The notes: a model not told the origin generated them from the sequence alone. Numbered from the stretch's first letter, positions 52,454 through 62,361 are shown. The stretch: 64,000 bases of DNA from UBA7430 sp002478765 (GCA_943789355.1 CALSTU010000002.1:248001-312000); one strand, 5' to 3'. Translations and numbers: made by a program.

Positions 52454-53197
52454 TTACTTGGAGCGAAATTCAGATAAAACAATAGCTGTAGCTGTAGCTA
52501 CGTTCAAAGAGTCGATACTTGAATTTGAAAAATTTGGTATCGTAATGTTTTGGTTTACAATCTGATTAATTTCATTTGAAATACCATGAGACTCACTTCC
52601 CATAACTAAAATAGATTTCTTACGGAATTTAGATGTATACAGAGAGTCTCCATTTAAGTCACAAGCATAAATCTGATGCGTTTTGAGCTCTGACAACATC
52701 AATGCTAAATCTCCATAATGCAATTGAACACGATCAATAGACCCCATTGCAGATTGTACAGTTTTAGGATTGTATTGCTCTACAGAGTCCGTACTACACA
52801 AAATATGTTTAACACCAAACCAATCGGCTAAACGAATAATCGTCCCAAGATTACCTGGATCTTTAACAGAATCAAGAGCCAACAACAAAGCCTCAGACTT
52901 GACCTCAGAAAAGGATGCTTTTTCATTCTGCTTCAATACCAATAAAACCTCATTGGGTGTTTTTAATGTGGACACCTGCTCCAAATCTTTTTCACTAAGC
53001 TCGAAACAGTTCTCGTTATTTAAATATTCAGAGTGATCATTAAACCAATTCGAAGTCGCATACAAAGCAAACCAAGGTGATGCCTTTAGCATTTCCTCCA
53101 CAATCTTCTTTCCTTCAACAACATATAGACCACTTTTTAATCGCTCTTTTTTGCGTTGAAGGCTTCTCAAATTTTTGATCTGACTTTTACTTAACAT
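52454..53197 (-). CDS. SpoU/TrmH-family RNA 2'-O-methyltransferase
   Basis: 247 residues. The N-terminal substrate domain (KSQIKNLRSLQRKKERLKSG, VVEGKKIVEEML) is of the rRNA/tRNA type. The SPOUT knot has motif 1 LDSVKDPGNLGTIIR, motif 2 ILVMGSESHGIS and motif 3 IPNFSNSSIDSLNVATATAI. It methylates a ribose in rRNA or tRNA; the exact site cannot be read from sequence. Single gene, divergent from tamL. Confidence 0.9.
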   Translation of the reverse strand: MLSKSQIKNLRSLQRKKERLKSGLYVVEGKKIVEEMLKASPWFALYATSNWFNDHSEYLNNENCFELSEKDLEQVSTLKTPNEVLLVLKQNEKASFSEVKSEALLLALDSVKDPGNLGTIIRLADWFGVKHILCSTDSVEQYNPKTVQSAMGSIDRVQLHYGDLALMLSELKTHQIYACDLNGDSLYTSKFRKKSILVMGSESHGISNEINQIVNQNITIPNFSNSSIDSLNVATATAIVLSEFRSK

Positions 53198-53386
53198 GTT
53201 TACAAAGATTAAAAAAAGAAATCAAGCACCATAGCAGCAGACACGATTTTGACTTTAAAACCGAATCCATTTAAAATCAATCCACTTTGAATTGAAAAAC
53301 ATTTCACAAGCACACAACCTAATTCAATAACCTCAAAAGCATACAAACTTTCAATTAATAACGTACAACTTTCCACAAGACATTAC

Positions 53387-53394
53387 TACATTTG
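53387..53394 (+). promoter_or_regulatory. -7 promoter element (TACATTTG) for tamL
   Basis: Exact TAnnTTTG ending 13 bases before the TTG start, so the leader would be under 10 bases. Confidence 0.55.
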
Positions 53395-53407
53395 TAAAAA
53401 AAGAGGA

Positions 53408-55717
53408 TTGAATTCAAGGCTGAACATAAAATTAACATCCATTGCCATATGTATTGCAATTTATTTTAGCAATTGTAGTACCAGCAAGCATTTGGAGGGC
53501 AATCGACATCTACTAACCAAAAATACGGTTACCGTTGATGGTCAAAAAGTTAAGAATAAGGAGGTGTTTGCGCTAATCAAACAAAAACCCAACAAAAAAA
53601 TACTGGGTTTCATTCCTTTGTATCTTAACATTTACAATCTATCATCTCCTCAAAACAAAAATCATTATTTCAAAAAAATCGGAGAATCTCCGGTAATCTT
53701 GAACCAAAGTCTACTCAATAAGTCGACATCTCAAATCAACCTTTACTACAAGAATAATGGCTTTTTTGATGTAAAAACTACTACAGAAATTCATAAAAAA
53801 AAGCACAAAGCAAAGGTTAACTACAAGGTTAAACCAGGAAATGCATACATCATAAGCGGGGTTTCTGTAAACCAAAAAGAAACACCGCTTTTAAATTCTA
53901 AAATAGAACGACTGTTAGCGCAAAGTAATTTGACAACAGGAAAAAGCTATCAGTTTGAAATCTTAGAAAAAGAACGACTACGCATAGCCACAAAACTTCA
54001 AGAACAAGGATACTATCAATTTAACAAGGAGTTCATTCATTTTATAGCGGATACAAATCAAACAAAAAAAGAGGTTCATTTAGAATTGGTTGTCAATCCT
54101 GTTGAGAAAAATAAAAATAACATCATTTCAAATGAAAATCATAAAATTGGTTTGATAAACTCAGTCTTGGTCGTTATCAACTCGATTGAAACAGAAACCA
54201 ATACAGACACCACAGTCGTAAACGGAATTCAATTTATCCACAGCCATTCTTCTCCACCTTACAATTTAAACAGACTCGCAGAAAAAATTCTAATCAAACC
54301 TGGAGATCTTTTCAACAAAGAAACAATAGACCGTAGTTATTTAGGATTATCAGAGCTCAAAAACTTCAAAAAAATCACTTTTGAATTCCCTATAGTTCGC
54401 GCAAATAAAGGCCAAGATCTTCTGAACGTCCATATAAACTTAATTCCCGGAAAAAAGATAGCTTATACCGTTGAACTAGAAGCCAGTACAAACCCCGAAC
54501 TGAAAGAAGGTCTCTCTGGGTCTGCATCAATAAGTCACTACAATATATTTAAAGGTGCCGAACACCTACAACTCACCTACAAAGGTTCTAAAAACATCAA
54601 TTTAAATGATGCAAGTAGAATCGTTGACATCAAGGAAAATAGATTGGCTGTGAGCCTAAGTATACCCAGCCTGTTAAGCCCCTTAAAGCGAAACAGAAAC
54701 CACTTCAAAAACTCAAGAACAAAGACCATTTTATCGGCATCTATTTCAGAACAAAAAAGACCAGAATTCACTAGAAATAGCATTTCTGGGAACCTTACCT
54801 ACCAATGGAATACAAAACAAAACAAAGAACACAAACTTGCTCTTTTTAACTTAAGCTATGTTGATTTTCAAGGAGAGTCTGCCAATCTTGACAATATTTC
54901 AGAATATCTAATAGCCAAAGATTATTCAAGTCACTTAATCCCGACCAGTTCATATACGCTTAGCATCAACAATCAGGATGTGAATAAATTGAAAAATCAC
55001 AGTTTCTTGAGGTTTCACATTGAATCCTCGGGAAGTGTCTTAAGAGAACTAGCAAGTGCTTTAGAATTCGAGACGCTAGATGACCAAAATGGAAATACGA
55101 TACTCCAAGATGATGGCAGCCCTACATATACAATCCGCCTGGGTGACAAGGAAAATATATTTACACAGTACATCAAAACAAGTTTAGACTACAGGTACTA
55201 CTGGAAAATTGATGATAAAAACACCTTAGCTGCAAGGGCTATGGGGGGAGTTATTTACGCCTATGGAAACACCAAACAAGCCCCGTTTCAAAAAAAGTTC
55301 ATTGCGGGCGGAGCAAATGACCTAAGAGGCTGGCAAGCCTTCAAAAAACCCACCGGTAATTTATCGGAAAACTCAGACACACTTTACACAGGAGGGGTTA
55401 AAATTTTGGCTAGTTTAGAATACAGATTCAATCTTATTAAGAAGTTAAAAGGTGCTGTGTTTATGGATGCAGGAAATATATGGGAAATCAAAACGAACAA
55501 CAACAAATACCAATCTGCTAATTTTGATAGGAATGAATTTTTAAATCAAATCGCAATTGATGTGGGCTTTGGCTTTCGCTATGACTTCAAGTATTTTGTA
55601 TTGCGAACCGATCTTGGCTTCCCTATTAGAGAGCCATCAGCCGGTAATTTTGGAGACTGGAAATCAGTAAATATAAACAACTCTCAACTAAACATTGGCT
55701 TAGGATATCCTTTCTAA
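53408..55717 (+). CDS. tamL: BamA/TamA-family outer-membrane lipoprotein (TamL)
   Basis: 769 residues from a TTG start; no ATG precedes the signal, and the lipobox is SNC (near residue 23). POTRA-like repeats fill residues 35-340 (HLLTKNTVTVDGQKVKNKEV, GNAYIISGVSVNQKE, LNRLAEKILIKPGD). The C-terminal Omp85 barrel follows, with FIAGGANDLRGWQAFK (the VRGF/Y-like loop) and final strand INNSQLNIGLGYPF. The lipidated TamA of Bacteroidota works with TamB in envelope transport. TamB is not next to it here. Confidence 0.85.
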   Translation: MNSRLNIKLTSIAICIAIYFSNCSTSKHLEGNRHLLTKNTVTVDGQKVKNKEVFALIKQKPNKKILGFIPLYLNIYNLSSPQNKNHYFKKIGESPVILNQSLLNKSTSQINLYYKNNGFFDVKTTTEIHKKKHKAKVNYKVKPGNAYIISGVSVNQKETPLLNSKIERLLAQSNLTTGKSYQFEILEKERLRIATKLQEQGYYQFNKEFIHFIADTNQTKKEVHLELVVNPVEKNKNNIISNENHKIGLINSVLVVINSIETETNTDTTVVNGIQFIHSHSSPPYNLNRLAEKILIKPGDLFNKETIDRSYLGLSELKNFKKITFEFPIVRANKGQDLLNVHINLIPGKKIAYTVELEASTNPELKEGLSGSASISHYNIFKGAEHLQLTYKGSKNINLNDASRIVDIKENRLAVSLSIPSLLSPLKRNRNHFKNSRTKTILSASISEQKRPEFTRNSISGNLTYQWNTKQNKEHKLALFNLSYVDFQGESANLDNISEYLIAKDYSSHLIPTSSYTLSINNQDVNKLKNHSFLRFHIESSGSVLRELASALEFETLDDQNGNTILQDDGSPTYTIRLGDKENIFTQYIKTSLDYRYYWKIDDKNTLAARAMGGVIYAYGNTKQAPFQKKFIAGGANDLRGWQAFKKPTGNLSENSDTLYTGGVKILASLEYRFNLIKKLKGAVFMDAGNIWEIKTNNNKYQSANFDRNEFLNQIAIDVGFGFRYDFKYFVLRTDLGFPIREPSAGNFGDWKSVNINNSQLNIGLGYPF

Positions 55718-55743
55718 AAACTTTATCCTGATGAATAAATGTT

Positions 55744-55751
55744 TAGATTTG
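55744..55751 (+). promoter_or_regulatory. -7 promoter element (TAGATTTG) for fba
   Basis: Exact TAnnTTTG lying inside the longest open frame of the aldolase. It implies a transcript start near 55757 and so decides for the downstream ATG at 55779. Confidence 0.55.
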
Positions 55752-55778
55752 CAACGTAATCTTACAAATGAAAAAGAA

Positions 55779-56849
55779 ATGAACAAACAATTTAGTGCAG
55801 GTGTTGCTCACGGCGACGAAATTCAAAGAATTTTTCAGTATGCCAAACAAAATAATTTTGCCCTCCCTGCAGTAAATGTTTCTTCCAACTCCACTGTAAA
55901 TGCGGTTATCGAATCTGCTGTAGAAGTAAATGCTCCGGTGATTGTACAATTTTCTCGTGGAGGTGGTCAATTTTATTCTGGAATGTCTCTCAGTAACGAA
56001 GATGAACAGTCCGCAATTAATGGGTGTATCTCGGGAGCTATTCATGTACACCAAATGGCCGAACTCTACGGCGCAACGGTTATACTTCATACAGATCATT
56101 GCCAAAAATCTTGGCTACCCTGGATTGATGGATTAATTGAAGCAGGTGAAAAGTACTATAAGCTTCATGGAAAGCCTCTTTACTCTTCTCACATGATTGA
56201 CCTTTCTGCAGAACCCATCAATGAAAATATTGATATCTGTAAAAAGTATCTCAAAAGAATGAGTAAAATTGGAATGACTCTTGAAATTGAATTGGGAGTT
56301 ACCGGTGGTGAAGAAGACGGCATCGACAACAGCGAAGTAGATAATGCAGACTTATACACCCAGCCTGATGAAGTTGCTTTTGCCTATGAAGAATTAAAGA
56401 AAATATCAGACCGATTTACCATAGCAGCCTCATTTGGTAATGTTCACGGGGTATACAAACCTGGTAATGTTCAGCTTACGCCAATAATTTTGAAGAATTC
56501 TCAAGATTTTATCAGTGAAAAATTCAAAACTCTTGACAAAAAACCAGTAGATTTCGTGTTTCATGGAGGTTCTGGCTCTTCATTAGAAGAAATTAGAGAG
56601 GCTATATCGTACGGCGTTATAAAAATGAATATCGATACAGATATTCAGTATGCTTTTACCGAGGGTGTACGAGACTACATCTTGGATAAAAAAGATTATA
56701 TCATGTCTCAAATTGGCAACCCTGACAGTCAGGATGAACCCAACAAAAAACATTACGATCCGCGTAAATATATTCGTGCTGGAGAACTTACGCTAAAGAC
56801 TCGTTTAAAACGGTCTTTTGAAGACTTAAATAACATAAACACATTATAA
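55779..56849 (+). CDS. fba: Class II fructose-bisphosphate aldolase
   Basis: 356 residues from ATG 55779. The frame is open to ATG 55731, but the shorter start fits the family (MNKQFSAGVAHGDEIQRIF) and a promoter element lies between the two. Class IIA features are NFALPAVNV, the zinc-site VILHTDHCQKSWLPWIDGL, the Glu-rich loop ELGVTGGEEDG, the zinc His in GNVHGVYKPG and VFHGGSGSS. It splits fructose-1,6-bisphosphate in glycolysis. accD follows after 9 bases. Confidence 0.94.
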   Translation: MNKQFSAGVAHGDEIQRIFQYAKQNNFALPAVNVSSNSTVNAVIESAVEVNAPVIVQFSRGGGQFYSGMSLSNEDEQSAINGCISGAIHVHQMAELYGATVILHTDHCQKSWLPWIDGLIEAGEKYYKLHGKPLYSSHMIDLSAEPINENIDICKKYLKRMSKIGMTLEIELGVTGGEEDGIDNSEVDNADLYTQPDEVAFAYEELKKISDRFTIAASFGNVHGVYKPGNVQLTPIILKNSQDFISEKFKTLDKKPVDFVFHGGSGSSLEEIREAISYGVIKMNIDTDIQYAFTEGVRDYILDKKDYIMSQIGNPDSQDEPNKKHYDPRKYIRAGELTLKTRLKRSFEDLNNINTL

Positions 56850-56858
56850 ATCAGTAAT

Positions 56859-57713
56859 ATGGTTTGGTTTAAACGTAAAGACAAAAAAGTTGTCACAGAG
56901 ACTAAAGACAAAAAGGAAATTCCTGAAGGCCTATGGTACAAATGCCCTAAATGTAAAGTAGTGGTCTCCACAGACGAGCACCAAGAGAACACATGGGTAT
57001 GTCACAATTGCAATCATCATGAGCGCGTTAACTCAAATGAATATTTCAAAATTCTATTTGACAACAACGAATTCAATGAACTTGATGCCAACATGACATC
57101 GGGTGACCCTTTAAATTTTGAGGATACCAAAAAATATACAGATCGACTTAAGGCAACCAAAAAGAAAACAGGAATCAACGATGCCGTTACCACTGCTTAT
57201 GGAAAACTAAACGGTATGGATATCACAATTGCCTGTATGAACTTCAACTTTATTGGAGGATCAATGGGTTCCGTTGTAGGTGAAAAAATTGCTCGTGCCA
57301 TCAAACACTCTATTGATAAAGAAATCCCTTTTATGATGATTTCTAAGTCAGGTGGAGCGCGAATGATGGAAGCTGCTTTCTCGCTCATGCAAATGGCTAA
57401 GACATCCGCAAGGTTATCACAGTTATCGGAAAAGGGCATCCCTTACATTTCAATGCTAACAGACCCAACAACAGGAGGTATTACGGCTTCTTTTGCAATG
57501 CTTGGAGATATAAACATTGCTGAACCAGGAGCATTAATAGGTTTTGCAGGCCCAAGAGTCGTAAAAGAAACCATCGGAAAAGACTTACCTGAAGGCTTTC
57601 AAACCTCTGAATTTGTTAAAGAACATGGATTCTTAGACTTTATAGTAGAGCGTAAAGATTTGAAAGGAAAAGTAGACCAGTTTCTAAAAATGACTTATTA
57701 CACTCCTGCATAA
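56859..57713 (+). CDS. accD: Acetyl-CoA carboxylase carboxyltransferase beta subunit
   Basis: 284 residues. The N-terminal zinc ribbon is CPKCKVVVSTDEHQENTWVC with a second pair CHNC. The carboxyltransferase core shows GGSMGSVVGEKIARA, SGGARMMEAAFSLMQMAKT, TDPTTGGITASFAMLGDI and GFAGPRVVKETIG. With AccA it moves carboxyl from biotin to acetyl-CoA for fatty acid synthesis. Second gene after fba. Confidence 0.96.
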   Translation: MVWFKRKDKKVVTETKDKKEIPEGLWYKCPKCKVVVSTDEHQENTWVCHNCNHHERVNSNEYFKILFDNNEFNELDANMTSGDPLNFEDTKKYTDRLKATKKKTGINDAVTTAYGKLNGMDITIACMNFNFIGGSMGSVVGEKIARAIKHSIDKEIPFMMISKSGGARMMEAAFSLMQMAKTSARLSQLSEKGIPYISMLTDPTTGGITASFAMLGDINIAEPGALIGFAGPRVVKETIGKDLPEGFQTSEFVKEHGFLDFIVERKDLKGKVDQFLKMTYYTPA

Positions 57714-57732
57714 TAAAATCAGAATAAAAGAT

Positions 57733-57740
57733 TATATTTG
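57733..57740 (+). promoter_or_regulatory. -7 promoter element (TATATTTG) for rpsO
   Basis: Exact TAnnTTTG 46 bases upstream of the rpsO ATG. The resulting leader of about 40 bases may hold autoregulatory structure, which I could not identify. Confidence 0.6.
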
Positions 57741-57786
57741 CACCTGAATTTTTACATACATAACTAACATTAAAAACAATTTAGGC

Positions 57787-58056
57787 ATGTACCTTACACA
57801 AGAAAAAAAACAAGAGTTCTTTAAGACTCACGGTAAAAACGAAAAAGATACCGGTTCTCCAGAAGGACAAATTGCACTTTTCACATTTCGTATTGCTCAC
57901 CTTACGGAGCACTTAAAAAACAACAAAAAAGACTACGGAACACAGCGTTCTCTGATAGCTCTAGTTGGTAAACGACGGAAACTACTCAATTACTTGATGA
58001 AAATTGACATCACGCGATACAGAAACATCGTTAAAGAACTAGGATTAAGAAAATAA
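57787..58056 (+). CDS. rpsO: 30S ribosomal protein S15
   Basis: 89 residues, the standard length. GKNEKDTGSPEGQIALFTFRI, HLKNNKKDYGTQRSL and VGKRRKLLNYLMKID are invariant S15 segments. It binds 16S rRNA at an early assembly step. A hairpin terminator separates it from pnp, an arrangement (rpsO then pnp) common in bacteria. Confidence 0.97.
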   Translation: MYLTQEKKQEFFKTHGKNEKDTGSPEGQIALFTFRIAHLTEHLKNNKKDYGTQRSLIALVGKRRKLLNYLMKIDITRYRNIVKELGLRK

Positions 58057-58073
58057 TCTTACCGAATACACCC

Positions 58074-58110
58074 AAAAGGCAATCATAAAGTTGCCTTTTT
58101 TGGTTTTTTA
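58074..58110 (+). terminator. Rho-independent terminator after rpsO
   Basis: Stem AAAAGGCAA (58074-58082) with TTGCCTTTT (58091-58099), then a T-rich tail. The rest of the gap up to pnp (58111-58234) shows nothing I can assign. Confidence 0.85.
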
Positions 58111-58234
58111 TAAGGTCGCTTTTAGCAATCAGAAATTTTCAGTAAAATTTAACCAACTCTTATAAAAACCATAGGCGAAAATCCTTAGAGTAAACCTAAG
58201 CCTGATTGTTGAAAGCACTAACAAATATTGTATT

Positions 58235-60373
58235 ATGATCCCACAAGGACTTAAACAAACCATCGATTTAGGAGATGGAAGAACAATTGAACTAGAAACA
58301 GGTAAATTAGCAAAACAAGCCGATGGTTCTGTAGTTGTACGTATGGGAGACACCATGCTACTTGCTACAGTCGTTTCTAGTAAAGATGCTAAAGAAGGTG
58401 TTAACTTCCTTCCATTGACGGTTGATTATCGTGAAAAATTTGCTGCCGACGGGCGTTACCCTGGTGGATTCTTAAAAAGAGAAGCGCGACCTTCAGACCA
58501 AGAAATTTTGGTTATGAGATTGGTTGACCGCGTTTTAAGACCTCTATTCCCATCTGACTATCACGCAGAAACTCAATTGATGATTCAATTGATGTCCTAC
58601 GACAAAAACTGCATGCCAGACGCACTAGCCGGTCTTGCTGCCTCAGCTTGTTTATCTCTTTCTGACATACCATTTGAAGGGCCAATTTCCGAAGTACGAG
58701 TAGCTCGTGTAGACGGTAAATTCATTGTAAATCCAAACCCAGAACAACTAGAAGCAGCTGACATTGACCTTATGGTTGGTGCATCTTTGGATAGTGTTGC
58801 AATGGTTGAAGGTGAGATGGACGAAGTTAGTGAGACCGAAATGATTGAAGCGATCAAAGTAGCTCACGAAGCAATAAAAGTTCAATGTACTGCTCAGCTA
58901 GAATTAGCGAAAGCGTTTAAAGTAGGTGCTAAAAGAGAATATTCTCATGAGGAAGCTGATGACTTAGATCTTCTTGATCAAGTGAAACAAGCTTGCTACG
59001 ATAAATGTTATGCAGTTGCCAAAAGTGGTAACCCTGACAAACATGCTCGTAAAGAAGCTTTTGGACAAATAAAAGATACATTCTTAGAGACCTTAAGCGA
59101 AGAAGATCGTCAGGAAAAATCATTTTTACTTGGTAAATACATTCACCAGGTTGAAAAAGATGCTGTACGAGATGCTGTTCTAAACGAAGGAATCCGTTTG
59201 GATGGTAGAGCAACTGCAGACATTCGGCCTATATGGAGTGAAATTGACTACTTACCAAGTGTTCATGGTTCAGCCATCTTCACTCGTGGAGAAACTCAAT
59301 CACTTTCTACAGTAACCTTAGGAACTGCTCTAGATGTAAATCGAATTGACAATGTGACTTTCCAAGGCTCTGAAAAATTCTATTTACACTACAACTTCCC
59401 TCCATTCTCTACAGGAGAAGCCCGACCTATTCGCGGGGTTAGCCGTAGAGAAATTGGTCATGGTAACCTTGCTCAAAGAGCCCTTAAAGGAATGATCCCT
59501 GAAGAGAACCCGTACACCATTCGTATCGTTTCAGAGATTTTAGAATCAAACGGTTCTTCGTCTATGGCAACGGTCTGTGCAGGTACTCTTGCTCTAATGG
59601 ATGCCGGTGTTAAAATGACAAGACCCGTATCAGGTATTGCCATGGGCTTAATTACTGATGAAGAAACCGGTAAATTCGCAGTCCTTTCGGATATTTTAGG
59701 AGATGAAGATCACTTAGGTGATATGGACTTTAAAGTAACCGGTACCGAAAAAGGTATCACAGCATGTCAGATGGATATTAAAGTAAAAGGATTGTCTTAC
59801 GACATTCTGACAAAAGCCCTAGAGCAATCAAAAGGCGGAAGAATACACATCTTAGGAGAACTTTTGAAAACAATTGACACTCCTAGAGCTGACCTTAAAC
59901 CTCATGCTCCAAGAATTGAAATCTTACAAGTAGCTAAAGATTGTATTGGTGGAATCATCGGACCTGGTGGGAAAATCATTCAAAAACTTCAACTTGATAC
60001 AGATACAACCATCACCATTGAAGAAATCGATGGATATGGAAAAGTTGAAATTCTTGGAACAAACAAGGAGGGAATGGATGCTGCGATTGCAAAGATAAAA
60101 GAAATTGCATTCATGCCTGCAGTTGGTGAAGAGTATGATGGACGTGTAAAAAACATCCAAGCTTACGGCGCATTTGTTGAAATAGCTGCTGGTAAAGACG
60201 GCTTATTGCACATATCTGAAATCGACCACAAACGTATCAACAATGTTGAAGACGTTCTTAAGGTAGACGATCCAGTTAAAGTCAAAATTATTGACATCGA
60301 TGCTAAGACTGGTAAAATGAAATTTTCTAGAAAAGTTTTATTGCCAAAACCTGAGGCTAAACCAGCTGAATAA
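58235..60373 (+). CDS. pnp: Polyribonucleotide nucleotidyltransferase (PNPase)
   Basis: 712 residues. Two RNase PH domains: the first with GDTMLLATVVSSKDAKEG, FLKREARPSDQEILVMRLVD and DALAGLAASA; the second with GIRLDGRATADIRPI, ESNGSSSMATVCAGTLALMD and ILGDEDHLGDMDFKVTG. Then comes a KH domain with IIGPGGKIIQKL and an S1 domain (YDGRVKNIQAYGAFVEI). It degrades RNA 3' to 5' with phosphate and is part of mRNA turnover. Confidence 0.97.
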   Translation: MIPQGLKQTIDLGDGRTIELETGKLAKQADGSVVVRMGDTMLLATVVSSKDAKEGVNFLPLTVDYREKFAADGRYPGGFLKREARPSDQEILVMRLVDRVLRPLFPSDYHAETQLMIQLMSYDKNCMPDALAGLAASACLSLSDIPFEGPISEVRVARVDGKFIVNPNPEQLEAADIDLMVGASLDSVAMVEGEMDEVSETEMIEAIKVAHEAIKVQCTAQLELAKAFKVGAKREYSHEEADDLDLLDQVKQACYDKCYAVAKSGNPDKHARKEAFGQIKDTFLETLSEEDRQEKSFLLGKYIHQVEKDAVRDAVLNEGIRLDGRATADIRPIWSEIDYLPSVHGSAIFTRGETQSLSTVTLGTALDVNRIDNVTFQGSEKFYLHYNFPPFSTGEARPIRGVSRREIGHGNLAQRALKGMIPEENPYTIRIVSEILESNGSSSMATVCAGTLALMDAGVKMTRPVSGIAMGLITDEETGKFAVLSDILGDEDHLGDMDFKVTGTEKGITACQMDIKVKGLSYDILTKALEQSKGGRIHILGELLKTIDTPRADLKPHAPRIEILQVAKDCIGGIIGPGGKIIQKLQLDTDTTITIEEIDGYGKVEILGTNKEGMDAAIAKIKEIAFMPAVGEEYDGRVKNIQAYGAFVEIAAGKDGLLHISEIDHKRINNVEDVLKVDDPVKVKIIDIDAKTGKMKFSRKVLLPKPEAKPAE

Positions 60374-60388
60374 GCTTTAATTAATTAC

Positions 60389-60426
60389 AAAAAAATCCCT
60401 TCTACAAAACGAAGGGTTTTTTTTTG
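60389..60426 (+). terminator. Rho-independent terminator after pnp
   Basis: Stem AAAAATCCCTTC with GAAGGGTTTTT (60391-60402 and 60411-60421), followed by more T. Confidence 0.88.
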
Positions 60427-60540
60427 GTCTCACAAATGTTCGGTTTATGGGGCTAAGTGGAAATAAAATAAAATAATTGTAACCTTTACAAGCAGTCATA
60501 CGTATATAGTAAGTATCCAAAATAACTAAAACTTTCATTC

Positions 60541-61404
60541 ATGCGCCAGCTAAAGATAACCAAACAGGTAACCAATCGTGAAACAGCGTCTCTTGACAAG
60601 TATCTTCAAGAAATAGGTAAAGTAGATTTGATTACCGCAGAAGAAGAAGTTGAATTGGCTCAACGTATTCGTGAAGGAGATCAAATTGCATTAGAAAAAT
60701 TAACAAAAGCCAATCTTCGCTTTGTAGTTTCTGTTGCGAAACAATACCAGAACCAAGGTCTTTCTCTACCCGACTTAATTAACGAAGGTAACTTAGGGTT
60801 AATAAAAGCTGCCCAACGCTTTGATGAAACTCGTGGATTTAAATTCATTTCATACGCTGTATGGTGGATTCGTCAATCTATACTTCAAGCATTAGCTGAA
60901 CAATCGCGTATCGTTCGTCTCCCATTAAACAAAATTGGATCGATCAACAAAATCAACAAAGCATACGCATCTATTGAGCAAGAAGAAGAACGAGCTCCAT
61001 CAGCATCGGAAATTGCAACATTCCTTGACATGAGCGAATCTGATGTGAAAGAATCACAAAGGAACTCAGGACGTCACGTATCCATGGACGCACCGCTTGT
61101 TGAAGGTGAAGACTCAAATTTATATGACGTTTTAAGGTCTGGCGAAAGCCCTAACCCGGATAGACAGTTACTAAACGCTTCGCTTAGCATCGAAATTGAA
61201 CGAGCTTTAGAAACACTAACACCAAGAGAAGCAGATGTAATTAGACTTTATTTTGGTCTAGAAGGAAAGCAATCTCTCACATTGGAAGAAATCGGTGAAC
61301 GATTTGACCTAACTAGAGAAAGAGTGCGTCAAATAAAAGAAAAAGCCATTCGACGACTCAAGCATGCGTCTAGAAGTAAAATCTTAAAAACATACTTAGG
61401 ATAA
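60541..61404 (+). CDS. rpoD: Primary RNA polymerase sigma factor (RpoD/SigA)
   Basis: 287 residues, the short form typical of Bacteroidota, lacking region 1.1 and the non-conserved insert. Region 1.2 starts SLDKYLQEIGKVDLIT; region 2 has NLRFVVSVAKQYQNQGL, DLINEGNLGLIKAAQRFD and GFKFISYAVWWIRQSILQAL; region 4 ends with LTREAD-like TPREADVIRLYFG and the HTH FDLTRERVRQIKEKAIRRLK. It directs transcription from the TAnnTTTG promoters seen across the window. Confidence 0.95.
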   Translation: MRQLKITKQVTNRETASLDKYLQEIGKVDLITAEEEVELAQRIREGDQIALEKLTKANLRFVVSVAKQYQNQGLSLPDLINEGNLGLIKAAQRFDETRGFKFISYAVWWIRQSILQALAEQSRIVRLPLNKIGSINKINKAYASIEQEEERAPSASEIATFLDMSESDVKESQRNSGRHVSMDAPLVEGEDSNLYDVLRSGESPNPDRQLLNASLSIEIERALETLTPREADVIRLYFGLEGKQSLTLEEIGERFDLTRERVRQIKEKAIRRLKHASRSKILKTYLG

Positions 61405-61439
61405 CGAGATTAAATCTTTATTTTCACCTGAAGAATATT

Positions 61440-62090
61440 ATGCCACACTTAATTGCTCCTTCCGTATTAGCAGCTGATTTTGCTAACATTCAACGTGACT
61501 TTGAAATGATCAACTCCTCTGAAGCTGATTGGTTTCATATAGATGTCATGGATGGAGTTTTCGTACCAAACATTTCGTTTGGTATGCCTGTGATTTCAGC
61601 AATGAAAAAGCATGCTAAAAAACCTTTGGATGTACACTTGATGATTGTAAATCCAGATCAATACATAAGTACATTCAAAGAAATAGGAGCCGATATTCTA
61701 ACCGTACATTATGAAGCATGCACGCACCTTCACAGAACTCTTCAGGCAATAAAAGCTGAAGGCATGAAAGCTGGTGTTGCATTAAATCCACATACTCCAG
61801 TAGGTCTCCTGGAAGATCTCATACACGATATTGATGTCGTTTGTATAATGTCTGTTAACCCAGGTTTCGGAGGTCAATCATTCATTGAAAACACATACAA
61901 CAAGGTTGTTGAACTCAAAAAAATTATTAAAAAAAAGCAATCTGCTACACTGATTGAAATTGATGGTGGAGTAAATTCAGACAATGCAAAACTCTTAATA
62001 GATGCTGGAGCTGACGTCTTAGTTGCTGGAAGCTTTGTCTTTAAATCTAGCAACCCTAAATCGACAATTGAAAAATTAAAATCCATCTAA
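61440..62090 (+). CDS. rpe: Ribulose-phosphate 3-epimerase
   Basis: 216 residues. TIM-barrel motifs are APSVLAADFANIQRD, FHIDVMDGVFVPNISFG (metal and catalytic Asp), DVHLMI, VMSVNPGFGGQSFI and IEIDGGVNSDNAKLL, with phosphate-binding GSFVFKS. It interconverts ribulose-5-phosphate and xylulose-5-phosphate. Thirty-five bases after rpoD, probably on its own or shared transcript. Confidence 0.95.
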   Translation: MPHLIAPSVLAADFANIQRDFEMINSSEADWFHIDVMDGVFVPNISFGMPVISAMKKHAKKPLDVHLMIVNPDQYISTFKEIGADILTVHYEACTHLHRTLQAIKAEGMKAGVALNPHTPVGLLEDLIHDIDVVCIMSVNPGFGGQSFIENTYNKVVELKKIIKKKQSATLIEIDGGVNSDNAKLLIDAGADVLVAGSFVFKSSNPKSTIEKLKSI

Positions 62091-62313
62091 TTTTATTTTT
62101 CAATAGCTACGTAAAACACTATTTCTAGAATAAAACATCCTTCATAAATCGTACTCAACAAGTGTCCGGCATGTACAACCACACTTCTGGGGCATGCTTG
62201 CAATAAAGCTAATTTAGCACACAACCCCTACTCTCATTCAACTTTTAGTTTCCGGATTCACAAAAGCATAGATATTGTTTACCGTATACTATACAATTAT
62301 TAAACTATTTACA

Positions 62314-62321
62314 TACATTTG
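62314..62321 (+). promoter_or_regulatory. -7 promoter element (TACATTTG)
   Basis: Exact TAnnTTTG 40 bases upstream of the isocitrate-lyase-like gene. The rest of the 271-base gap 62091-62361 holds nothing I can assign. Confidence 0.55.
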
Positions 62322-62361
62322 TGAATTAAAGACTATATAAATCCTTAATAAAAATTAAAAA

